Source: Ophiosphaerella korrae (Eukaryota; Ascomycota; Dothideomycetes; Pleosporales; Phaeosphaeriaceae). Taken from it: a stretch of DNA of 64,000 bases. Position 1 is the first letter of the stretch; each line of letters begins with the position of its first letter. Under the pieces are notes generated by a model. The model was not told the DNA's origin and searched no databases. It saw only the letters and a list, made by a program, of their open reading frames with translations. The translations under genes and the position numbers were made by a program. The stretch covers positions 310,001 to 374,000 of the forward strand of contig JALNQF010000024.1 of NCBI GenBank assembly GCA_028456385.1, in the 5' to 3' direction. This document shows positions 53,619-64,000 of this stretch, piece by piece.

Positions 53619-54610
53619 GTGCTATGGCGACATCGTGGCCTCGACGGGCGATATTGGCCAAGCTTAATCCGCGAGCACGCTACATGCTTCAGCACTTACT
53701 TTCACGAAGTACTGCGCTGCATCGAGCACACTAACAGCCAGACAGCGTCGGCAGACCTCATTGGCGATATTATCCGCGGCGCGCTAACATCCGTCCTAAA
53801 AACGTAGTATACCCCAGACCTTAGTACGGTATGCGACGCCCTTAGAATCGTACAGACTGAAGCCAAGGCTACCGCGGAAGGCACTGCGCAAGCACTTAAT
53901 GCTATTAAGACTGGGCTCAAGAGCACTACAGAAGGCATCCGCGAGTTCGCTGCGAACGTACAGCAGAATACTAATACTGGAGAAGAAGTAAGGGCGGCAG
54001 CCAAGGAGGCGATGGAGGTAGGTAAGGCGAACCTGGAGATGACAAGGTAGATGAAGAACACAGGACTGTAGACAGGTGGGACGTTCAGCTATGCTGCTAT
54101 GGTAGCTAGGGGCCAGACACTAGCGGGTACACACAATACACAAATTCGTAGAGCGCTATCTGTGCAGACTTAACGTGAAGTCATCGTGAGCATTAGGGAT
54201 CTAACGACCATACAGAGCCTGCGGGCGATGAGCCTACGCAACCTCAAAGCCTATGTGGAACGAGCGATTGCACAAAGCGGCAACGAAATCATAGCTAGCA
54301 TAAAGATCGCCTCTTCAAACCAGCTAAAGAGCGGAGACTTGAGCATTAAAACAGCCACCAGCAGTGAAGTAGAAGCACTAAAAACAGTTCGCAGACGACT
54401 GGGTCCACCACATTAGGAATAGGGCCACAGTACGGATCCCAACATACGGCATTCTCGCACATAGTATACGCACTAGCACGATAGACACGACTAAGTTTAA
54501 AGAGACTAGAGACTAGATTCTGCAGGACAACAGGGCGTTTATCCCCTAGGTAGAGATAAAGTATATAGGATGGCCGACTAGATTTAAAAGCCTTAATAAT
54601 GATTATCAAC
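53619..54610 (+). mobile_element. Tad-like LINE ORF1 (Gag-like) relic
   Basis: One frame with several stops reads LIREHATCFSTYFHEVLRCI, DIIRGALTSVLKT, STVCDALRIVQTEAKATAEG, TTEGIREFAANVQQNTNTGE, SYAAMVARGQTLAGTHNTQI, REVIVSIRDLTTIQSLRAMS, LKAYVERAIAQSGNEIIAS and SSNQLKSGDLSIKTATSSEV. It then shifts frame to FADDWVHHIRNRATVRIPTY, GILAHSIRTSTIDTTKFKET and EIKYIGWPTR. This is the ORF1 product I associate with fungal Tad-clade non-LTR retrotransposons. Stops are TAG or TAA, mostly in Gln-like positions (QT-TAA-REV, L-TAG-TGGT). The zinc-knuckle end and the reverse transcriptase ORF are absent. The relic ends next to another broken gene. Confidence 0.72.
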
Positions 54611-54879
54611 GCTGAGTCTTAGAGGGACGTCGACTTTCCTCGTCCTCGAAGTCCTCGTCCTTGTCCTTATCATTCCGATCCGCGGAGTTCGAGTACTCCT
54701 CGATGCAGTTATACAATATCGTTGTATTATCAAGCCAATCTAAAGAGCACCTGCACCTATGCCTTTAACAACTGCTCAGAACCTGGCTTAGTGTCGTAGA
54801 GCAGTTCGGCGTGCGGAAGCAGCTGCTGACACTGCGTCTAGTTCTTAAAGCTTTGCCTCACCTCTACACAAAAGTTAAA

Positions 54880-56424
54880 CTAATACGCGTTGAAACCAAT
54901 TGCTAAACGCTCAAGACGGCGGCTGTGGCCTTTCAACTCCGATACGAGGGGCTCTATGGCACACCAGCGTATCTGTACGCTGAGCCATGCGGACTGGAGA
55001 TTTTCAGTTTCTGACTCCTGAAACTCTGCACCGCCCCATGCTTGCATGCCGTTAAGACACCTCTTGCGCTTCTTTCGGGCTGGTCTGCCCGATGGTTGTG
55101 CTGTGACATGACTGCTTAGGTCGCTGTCGTCTACACTGCTGCCGTCCATACTGGCGGCGGTAAGGGTCGACTGGAGCGATGACTATCTTGGTGGTTCTTC
55201 TTCGTCATCGAGTAATATCGGGTTGTCTGTGACATCAGCGAGTGTCTCGCAGTGTGCATGAGGTCATACCTTTGGAGCCAGGTGTGTCTTTGCTTGAAGT
55301 CTGTGCCATTTCATCATTGTTGCCTTCAGCTTCCACATGCAGACTTCCAGATCGTGCAGAACTATCACCAGCCTCGTCATCAGACACTCCAGGCTCCTCT
55401 TGAGCTTCGCTTGAGCGCGCCTCGAGGCTTACTCGATGCGAGGGGCAGATGTCGTTGGGGGCAGTTTCGCGGTCTGGATCCGTGCCTGCACCGGTGGCCA
55501 CCTTAGCTGGCCCTTGCCGCTCGGCCACACTGACACCAAGCTGCTCGCCATTCATTGGGCTTTGTTTAGAGGAATTCTGGCTCACAGTCTCGTAACCCTG
55601 GTCGGATCCGTGATCCGGCACTGCTGATAGGACGGCTTGATCTTGATGCGCATGCTCGTAGGCGTTCTCCTTTTCGAATCGCCTGAACTCCGGTGACGTC
55701 TTCAACCGTTGCGTACACTAACTCCACTATGGGTCTCCCGTCCTCGACTAGGCAGGTAACATGAGTATAGTCCCTGCTGACAGTTGCTTCCATGTCGCCC
55801 GCCTGTGCCTCGGCGTCTTTTGGTGGCGATGCGAACGCATTTTCAGACAGTGAGCTCAGGGAGGCTTTGCGACTCACGGCTAGAGAGATGTCCTTAGCAG
55901 TGGCGAGCTCGCCTTCACCCAGCGCTACCGGAGCTTCAACATCCACACCCGGCATCGTAGTCGCGGGCTCATCATTCGTCTTGGTGCCGTATTCTTGTTG
56001 GGCCTCATGTCCCGTAGCATTCTGTACTACTGGGTTCGCCAGCGCCCCGTGGCTCGCAGTGCCAGGTTGACCTCGATTGAGATCTTGTCCAGCAGCCGTT
56101 TCATAATTAACTGGTCCTTCCGTCGAAATTAGGCTCGACTCGACAGCGTCGACGGAATGAGGTGCGCCCGTCTCTTCGGTTGCCGGACTCATGTCCATGT
56201 AGGTATTAAGATAAAGGGTAAAAGGACTTTGTTCCTACTCGTCTGCATCAGCGTACAGATGCAATGACTAGGGAGAAGATTTTACTCACGATTTCTCTTT
56301 TCAATGTGCCATCACTCCAGGGATTCCCGCAAAGAAAAGTATAGTATTCAGGACTCGAAGCAGAATTGAACAGCTGTTCAACTTCGTCTGCATTCCAGGA
56401 GAGAGGTAAAGAAGAGAAGGCCAT
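54880..56424 (-). pseudogene. Low-complexity acidic protein of unknown family, broken gene
   Basis: Exon 1 is 56424-56290 (MAFSSLPLSWNADEVEQLFN, FLCGNPWSDGTLKREI). A 55-bp intron (GTGAGT...GAGTAG) leads to exon 2 from 56234 (EQSPFTLYLNTYMDMSPATE), rich in Glu, Thr, Ser and Ala. Near 55,720 the frame changes to LKTSPEFRRFEKENAYEHAH, by either a weak 43-bp intron or a frameshift. A 43-bp intron (55269-55227) leads to DNPILLDDEEEPPR, then an in-frame TAG (55185-55183), then SSLQSTLTAASMDGSSVDDS and a basic segment (RPARKKRKRCLNG). A further coding-like frame with stops continues to about 54,620. I do not recognise the family. The precise introns argue for a genuine host gene that has decayed. 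It abuts the LINE relic. Confidence 0.5.
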
Positions 56425-58013
56425 GATGTGATGAGGGGACTGTAGCGGGCTCACGCATGACTTTATACTCCATCCTTTGGCCCCGGGCGCAGGGGAGTAT
56501 GCTTCTAAAGCGCCTCGCCACACCATCCTCGGCCGTCCTCGACGATGCATCCACCAATCGATACGTCCCCTCTCGTAACGCATAAAGAGCGCGGCGCGAT
56601 CATCCCCAGACGAGCCTTGTCGGTGTTCTCCTGCCGGGATCCTGTGACAGCCACGGCATATAGGGGATGATAGTATGCCACAACACTACATGTCACACGA
56701 TGCATGCTCAGCTGCGATGCTGTGGTGCTGACTGCGAAGTATGAGAAGCTGATCGAGTAGAATACGGGCTATCCTCTGTCTTAGCTGCTCTAGTTGACTT
56801 GTCTAGATCATTTGCGGGGGGCTAGTATGATCAGCAACAGATAGCATCAGTTCGGCGTCAACACACACACCTCGTCCTGGTATAGCGTTAGGTCTTCAAT
56901 AGTATCTTGAGAATTCATCGCAAGGCAGCGGAGGCGTTTTAAAGTGTTTGAAGGAGAAAATGTTTTAGAAAGTAGATGAGAGGAGTGATTAACCCCAGAA
57001 ATTCAAGGCAAGAGACCACTTTATATCCCGCTTCTTGCTACTCAGCTGATGTCTATCGTTATCCGCGCCTCAAGGTTTCCAATTTCAGAGAGGTAACGGA
57101 CATTTCGCCTTCCATGCACGCTCATCTGCGCCCTGCGATAATGCACGCTAGTCGGGGATGTGTGATGTCCGCCCCGTTCCTTCCTTTTATGGACAGCGCC
57201 AGCTACGCCACTATTGGATGTGGCCGATCGTGATGCCGCCGGCGCTCCAGTTTGGCAATAGGCAACCCAGTCGCATCAATGGTTCGCTCTACGGGCATCG
57301 CGGGATGCAATGGTTTCCAAATTTCGTCAAAGCTTGTAGGAGACGTGCCCAGTCCGCGTAAGGATTCATGCGGCGTGACTATGTGTGGCTTCAGGGGAGG
57401 AGCCGTCTTCCTAGAGGGTGGGGTGAGTCAGGGGCAACGGAGGTAGAGTACTTACACTGCACGGCCTTTCCCGTTCTTTCACTCCTACCAACAGCCGTAC
57501 TAGGACGCCGTAGATCATAACGCTAAGACATCAGTCATACCTCATTCATGCGATACGCATGTTAGTGCCAGGCCTCGAACACTTACAGCAAAGGTGCTCA
57601 GCATATAAGGCAAACAAATCCCTGAATCTAGTATATAAGCATGTGTCTTCCCGTGCAGATACTGCATAGATCCTCTCCCTTCAACATAATATCCATCCTT
57701 ATCAGCTTTACTATTTGCTTTTCAGTTAGACTCCTGCTAAGCGTCATGCTTATATATCGCGATGTCAAGCCACGCAAGCCAAACAGGATAAACGAGAGTT
57801 TAGAGCACCCCTACTTCTAGGAGAGAGTTATAGCTACTCTCTTCAGCGCTTACTAAGCAGCTTTGTTACTAGCTAGGTATAATTGCAATTGTATTCGCGC
57901 TTCGCTCAAATAGCGAGATATACTAGGTTAACATAGCTATACAATTGTCAGATTTGAAGGAGGTTATAGCAGTTTGATAAAAAGGCTTTTTTGTAACGGC
58001 TATGTAAGGGCCT
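56425..58013. other. Intergenic, no supported gene
   Basis: Normal base composition; short open frames on the plus strand (56976-57446) look like chance. It contains the upstream region of the broken gene to its left. Confidence 0.4.
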
Positions 58014-58415
58014 TGTTGGAGAGGGATACTGAGGCTTTCAGAAAAGCCCTTTTTTCAGTTGGTTACCTATGACTTGAAAGTATTGGGTATGAACTTAGTG
58101 AGTAAAGAGTTTATTGATTCTGCTGTCTATCTCTGGCCCTGCGCTCTATCTATGTATCTGCGATGCGGCGGTCTTGGCTGGGTCTCTTGAGACGGCGGCG
58201 AGCTGGATCCTTAACATCCCTTCTGTTGAGGTGCTGGTTTCTTTGTTGTATTAGTCGTGCTGATATAGTCTATCTCCTTGCATATAAGATTCTTTGTTCG
58301 TGAAGGTCGAGGCTGCGATCCTTTTAGCTGCGGCGGGGTTAGCGCCTTGGTGATCGCATATGTGATCGCGCATCTAATCGCGTATCAAGCATCTAATTGT
58401 GCAACTTATCTAACA
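58014..58415. mobile_element. Candidate LTR, not obviously RIP-mutated
   Basis: A stretch of about 400 bp begins TGTTGGAGAGG and ends CTTATCTAACA. The two ends are imperfect inverted repeats (TGTTRGAKARG) with TG...CA termini, as in LTR retrotransposons. No target duplication is evident. It lies immediately left of the AT-rich retrotransposon DNA and has normal GC content, so it may be a separate solo LTR or an end of the large element. Confidence 0.3.
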
Positions 58416-61400
58416 CACCCCTTTAGGTTAGCAACTTGTTAGCAAACTAGATATTTATAAGATAAGTATAAGATTGTTAAGGTAGTATTAGATTTTATTA
58501 AGAGGTGCTTTATATATTGTTTAGTATTCTATTACTTCTATTAGTCTAAGCTAATTTAAGAAGCTTTCTTATTTATTTACTAGTAAGACTTTTATAAAGC
58601 TATCTACTATTATCTTTATTAATAGAGTGTATTCTACTTTAATTTAGCTAGTAGAGATGTTATAGTAGTAACAAGAGAAACTAAGATAGAACTAATTAGT
58701 CCTAACTTAGTTACTAACAAAGTATAAGACAAGTAGGGTAATAACCTATAGGATAATAAACTTGATTAGAAAACTAACTATAATAGGGATATATAATAAA
58801 TTCGTAAATTTATAATCTTAGTAAATATAAATTTATAAAGCTAACTTTATAAATTTATAATCTTAGTAAATATAAAGCTATAAAGTACTAAGAGAGTACT
58901 AGGTATATAGTTAGTAAGAATATATATTATTAGGATAATATTAGCAATCTAATCTCTAACCTAGAATACTAATACTTAATATTATATACACAAATTAACT
59001 ATTATTTATAATTATTACTAATTATAATATAAACTTTTGTTATTACCTCTAAATCTACTAATACTCTATTATACCTTACTAATTTAGTTATTAAGAGAAG
59101 TAAAGTATAAGTAGTGTATAGTCTAGCTAATATAATAGTAGAAAGCTTAGCTAAGAAAAAAAGTAAAGTACTTCTAAGTAGTTATAAATTAGATAATACT
59201 ATATAGAAAGTAATTAAAGACTATATAAATAACCTAATCTTAGAAAAAGAAGATATAAAGATAGTAATTAATACGTTAGAAATCTAGAATAAAGTATAGA
59301 TTAAGGCTATTATAGAAGGATAAAACTAGATAGAGCTAATTACCTAAAGACTAGAGATAAGTATAATAGGGAAGCTACTTAAGATACCTATACTTAAGAA
59401 GTTTAATAAAATAAAAGAGAAACTAAAACTATTATAAGCTATAAAGTATACGTAGTTAAAGAGTAATTAATAGATCTATTGTCGATAGAGAGCTCTACTT
59501 AAACTAGCTAATATACTTGTATAGAGCTAAGGTAGTAGTATATACTTATACTATAGAGGGCTCTAATAGGCTCGCTTATACTAAGCTAAGTACTAAGCTA
59601 CGTTTGTACGTACGTACTTATAATAAAAACCTTTCTAAGCTTTAGTATAACTCTAGATTAATATATAAGTACTATACTTTAATAAAGAAGATAAAAAAGT
59701 AATATATATTAGAATATACTTTAAAGAAGATATAAGATAGTTTAAACCTTACTAGATAGACTATATAATATATACTCTAAGAACCTAGAAAGATAAAATA
59801 AGAGCTATTTTAGAAGTTATAAATCCTTTACTAGATAAATAAGAGTAGTATTTAGAGATATAGATATTACCTAATAAGCTAAAAAAAAGCTTAAGAAGCT
59901 TATATAATATAAGAGTATTCCTAAATATATATTATAATTTAAATAAAGACAAAACTTAAAAATCTAATATAAAATAATCTATATAGAAAAACTATAAATA
60001 CTAGAAGCTCTAAAGTAATAAGTAATATAAATTAATAATAACTTTTAAGAATAGAAGAAGAATAAATATAGAGGACCTACTTAGAATTAAAATAAAAGAG
60101 ATCCTATAATCTTTAATATAAATAAAGATAAAAAGAAAAAGAAAAATAAAGACTTTATATACTTTAACTATAATAAGAAAAGCTACTACGTAAAAGATTA
60201 CTAGTTAAAGAAAAAAAATATAGTATACTATAAATATAAAAAATATAGATACTTTATAAAAGACTATAAAAGTAAAGATTTTAAGAAAAATAAAGAAGCT
60301 TAGTTAAAAATAACTAAAAATAGGAAGGAAGTACTTAAAGTATAAGCTAAACTATAAGAAAAAGTAGCTAGGAGTAGAGAAATATAGTATAAAATACTTA
60401 ATTAGACTTTTTATTATAATAATAACTACTATATATATCTTTCTACTAAATAGAAAGTAAGATAGTTCTTATAGAAGTATAAAGTAGTAGTAATAAAAGA
60501 AAGTAGAATAAAAGTATAGCTAGAAGAAATAGCTTATATAATAAACTTACTAATAGAAGACTTAAAAGGAGAAAAGCCCTAGATACTATTAATCTAGGCT
60601 AAAAGACTAGTACTAAATAAAAAGACTACTATAGTCTTTTCTAAAAAACTATAAAGAGATAAAAAATATTATTACTATAATAGAAGAAAACTAAATAGAG
60701 CTAATTAGCTCTAAGATAGAAGATAACAATACGTACGACTCCTAGGATAATAAAGCTAATTAGGAAGTTAATTATAATAGAGATACGTAATAACTTTATA
60801 GCTTTATAAGGCTTAGCACCTACAAAGCTATAAAGCTAGTAGTAATAGAACTTTATAGCTTTATAAGGCTTAGTACCTATAAAGCTATAAAGCTATATAA
60901 ATACTATAAGTAAATAGGTAGTAGTAATACGCATTATTAGGATAGTATTAGTAATCTAATCTCTAACCTAGAACGCTAATACTTAATATTATATATACAA
61001 ATTAACTATTATTTATAGTTATTACCTTGCAATCTACTAATAACTCCCTAAAGGGTAATAAGTAGTTAACCTTATTATCTCTATTATACCTTACTAATTT
61101 AGTTATTAAGAAGAGTAAAGCGTAAGTAGCGTATAGTCTAGCTAACACGATAGTAGAAAGTTTAACTAAATAAGTAGCTAAAGTACTTATAAGTAGTTAT
61201 AAGTTACATAATACTATATAGAAAGTAGTTAGAGAGTATATAAATAACTTAATCTCTAAAAAAAAGATATAAAAATAGTAATTAATACCTTAAAAACTTA
61301 AAACAAGAAACTCTAAGAATATATAAAATAAAACAAAGCTTAGATTAAGGCTATTATAGAAGGATAAAATTAGATAAAACTAATTAAGTAATACCTAGAA

Positions 61401-64000
61401 ATAAGTATAATAAAGAAGCTACTAAAGATACCTATACTTAAGAAATTTAATAAGATAAGAGAGAAACTAAGACCTTTTATAGTATTAGTATAACTCTAGA
61501 TAGATATATAAGTACTATACTTTAATATAGAAGAAAAGAAGGTAATATATATTAGAATATACCTTAAAGAAGATATAATAAGATAGTTTAAACCTAATTA
61601 GATAGACTATAGAATATATACTCTAATAATATAAAAGGATAAAACTAAAGCTATCTTTAGAAGTTATAAATACTTTACTAAATAAATAAGTATAGTATTT
61701 AGAGATATAAATATTACCTAATAAGTAAAAGAAAAACTTAAAAGACTTATATAAAGTAAGAGTATTCCTAAATATATATTATAGTTTAAATAACTATTAC
61801 AAAATATAGAATAGAATAAATTAGCCTTAATATTATAATTTAAATAAGGACTAAACTTAAAAATCTAATATAAGATAATCTATATAGAGAAACCTAGGAT
61901 ACTAGAAGCTTTAAAATAATAAGTAATATAAATTAACAATAATCTTTAAAAATAGAAGAAAAACAAGTATAGAAGCTAACCTAGAAACTAGGACGTTAGA
62001 GACCCTATAATCCTTAACGCTAATAAAGATAAGAAAAAAAAGAAAGATAAAGACTTTATATACTTTAACTATAGTAAGAAAGGCTACTATATAAAAGATT
62101 ACTAATTATAAAAGAAAAAGGATATAGTATATTATAAATATAGAAAACTAAGATAGTTTATAAAAGATTATAAAAGTAAAGACTATAAAAAAGATAAGGA
62201 AGATTAGTTAAAGATAACTAAAGATAAGAAGAAAGTACTATAAGTATAAGCTAAACCCTAAGAGAAAGTAGCTAGAAGTAAAGAAATATAATACGTAATA
62301 CTCTATTAAACCTTTTATTATAAAGATAACTACTATATATATCTTTTTAGTAAGTAAAGAGTAAAATAGTTCTTATAGAAGAATAAAGTAGTAGTAATAA
62401 AAGAAAGTAGAATAAAAGCGTAGCTAGAAGAAATAGCTTACGTAATAGACCTACTAGTAGAAGATCTAGAAGGAGAAGAACCCTAGACCCTATTAATTTA
62501 AGCTAAAGGACTAGTATAGGATAAAGAAACTACTATAGCTTTCTTTAAAGAAATATAAAAAAGTAGAAAAGAACTTAGCGTAAAAAGTATAGAGTATATC
62601 TAGCTAGATATATATAGCTATAATAGCTATATAACTATAGATATAGAAGAATAAAATAAAGAATAGAAGTTTATTTAGAAATACTTACTAGTTATAAGTA
62701 TAGAAGAAGCGTATAAAGACTAGAAAGAACGTAATCCTAAAGAAATAAAGTTTATACTATTTTAAAAATAGATAAAATAATATATAGCTATAGTAAGAAG
62801 AATACTTATATAAAAAGAATAGTAGTCTCTTATAAGAAAGACGTAATAGATTAATAAAGCTTATATACTAAGAATACTAGTAGTATACTATATTTTAATA
62901 ATAGATATACTTAAAAAAGATAAATACTAGGAAGGAGTTAATAAAATAATAGACTTAAAATATCTAGTATACTTTAAAGTATTATAGATATTATACCTAG
63001 ATAAGAATTATATTATATATAAGAACTCTAAGGTAAATAATAGTATATAGCTAACTTAGAAGAGAGGCTATAACTACACGAGAGTAATTCTAGTAGAAGA
63101 TATCTAAGGATAGAAAATAATACTAGAAGAAGGTTACGTAGTAGAAAGACCTAGACTAAAATTATCTAAAAAATACGTCTAAAGAGGACTATAGTATAAA
63201 TATACAAATAATAAATATCTTAAATACAAAGAATATAAACTTAAAGTAGGCCTATAGCTATAAAAAGATAGATAATTTATAAAATTACCTAAGTAAAAAT
63301 AACTAGAAGGTATAGGAAGCCTATATATTACAAAAACAAGTATATACTAAAGAAAGAAAGTATAATTAATAATTAATAGTAGAGCTATAAAGAACTTTAT
63401 ATTAAAGAAGTTTATAGAAATATAAGGAATATATTATATAATAAAGAAATACTCTTAACAACTAAGTATAATTAAAGGAAAACTATTCTAAGAACCTATT
63501 AGGTTTAAAATAGTTTTCTTTATACTAGAACTAAAAAGAATAATAATAAGAAATATAGTTATAGATATAACAACAATTAATAATAAACAAGATATAATAT
63601 TAGGTATACTATAGTTATAGTTAACTAACCTAAAGATTAATTAAAGAATAAAAGAAATTAATTACTACAAGATAGATATATTAAAAGTTAATATAAGTAC
63701 CTATAAAGGAGAATTCCTTAAAGAATACAAGAAATAAGAAAAATAGCTTATAGAACCTAAAGACTATCTTCTAGAATATTAGCTATAGAATTTAGTAATA
63801 GACCTAAAAAAAGACAAGAACATAAGATAGAGCCTAGTCTATAGAAAAATAGAAGAAGAGTCTAAAATTAAATAAGTATTTATTAAAAATATAATAAGAA
63901 AAAGATAAATATAAGAATCTAAATCCTTAGTAGTATATAGACTTATATTTATAGATAAAAAGAGGATAAGTAATAAGAGACCTTATATAGACTTTAAGAA
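58416..64000 (+). mobile_element. RIP-degraded Ty3/Gypsy retrotransposon DNA, two tandem partial copies
   Basis: Extremely AT-rich DNA, poor in CA and TG dinucleotides and full of TAG/TAA stops. Copy A has an LTR-like part (about 58,660-59,020) and gag to about 60,660; copy B repeats the LTR-like part (about 60,670-61,025) and gag, then goes on into pol. The gag zinc knuckle is still traceable in both (60160-60201 and 62061-62102), reading Y-F-N-Y-x4-Y-x4-Y where C-x2-C-x4-H-x4-C is expected. Copy B has a protease relic near 63,373-63,400 (INSRAIKNF, where the active site would be DSGAS/T) and the start of reverse transcriptase at the window end (RPYIDFK). Strand is plus. All changes fit C-to-T and G-to-A. 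The element continues past 64,000. Confidence 0.85.
60794..60892. repeat. Duplicated hairpin in the LTR-like part of copy B
   Basis: Two near-identical 42-bp units (60794-60835 and 60851-60892), 57 bp apart. Each has CTTTATAGCTTT pairing with AAAGCTATAAAG (12-bp stem) around GGCTTAGYACC. Copy A's LTR-like part has related but altered words. Confidence 0.7.

Noticed and set aside
56976..57446. Three overlapping plus-strand open frames of 64-85 aa
   Set aside because: No coding composition or homology recognised; normal chance length for this GC content.
1..64000. CRISPR arrays, bacterial operons, riboswitches
   Set aside because: The sequence is fungal nuclear DNA with spliceosomal introns; the tandem repeats seen are WD40 coding repeats, a minisatellite and LTR hairpins.

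Overview
The window is nuclear DNA of a filamentous ascomycete. Short introns (43-61 bp, GT-AG, with CTRAY-like branch sites), a HET-NACHT-WD40 receptor gene, a TORC1 TCO89-like protein and AT-rich repeat DNA bearing RIP-type C-to-T / G-to-A changes all point there. The gene mix fits Dothideomycetes, probably Pleosporales; that placement is inferred from remembered family resemblance, not from a search.

Layout. (1) 1-4.3 kb: start of a DUF1996-type secreted protein, then a Cys-rich single-pass membrane protein and a multi-pass membrane protein, each interrupted by one in-frame stop. (2) 4.7-26.9 kb: an intact, gene-dense block with a GT32 glycosyltransferase, a 290-aa protein with an F-box/2EXR-like start, a C2H2-like zinc-finger protein with a long polyglutamine tract, an ABC-F ATPase, a disordered basic protein, a TCO89-like TORC1 subunit, a small GPI-anchored-type protein, a RanBP2-type zinc-finger protein and a family protein of unknown function. 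(3) 27.2-58 kb: a decaying accessory region. Intact genes (secreted L-amino-acid oxidase, three short 2EXR-like proteins, a HET-NACHT-WD40 receptor, an APH-type kinase) alternate with relics: a RidA-like gene with a questionable stop, a DUF7580-type pseudogene, two HET-domain pseudogenes, an alpha/beta-hydrolase pseudogene, a pogo/Fot1-like transposase relic, a Tad-like LINE ORF1 relic, a 147-bp foldback element and two further broken genes. (4) 58.4-64 kb: extremely AT-rich, strongly RIP-mutated Ty3/Gypsy retrotransposon DNA in two tandem partial copies, running off the window end.

The clearest biology is the recognition/incompatibility content of region 3 (a receptor with seven nearly identical WD40 repeats that differ at a few positions, among broken HET and DUF7580 genes) and the graded mutational decay. 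Genes that look otherwise whole carry a single stop explicable by one C-to-T or G-to-A change, while repeats are saturated with such changes. This suggests RIP or RIP leakage, but other mutation or sequence error cannot be excluded from one sequence. No CRISPR array, rRNA or convincing tRNA was seen.
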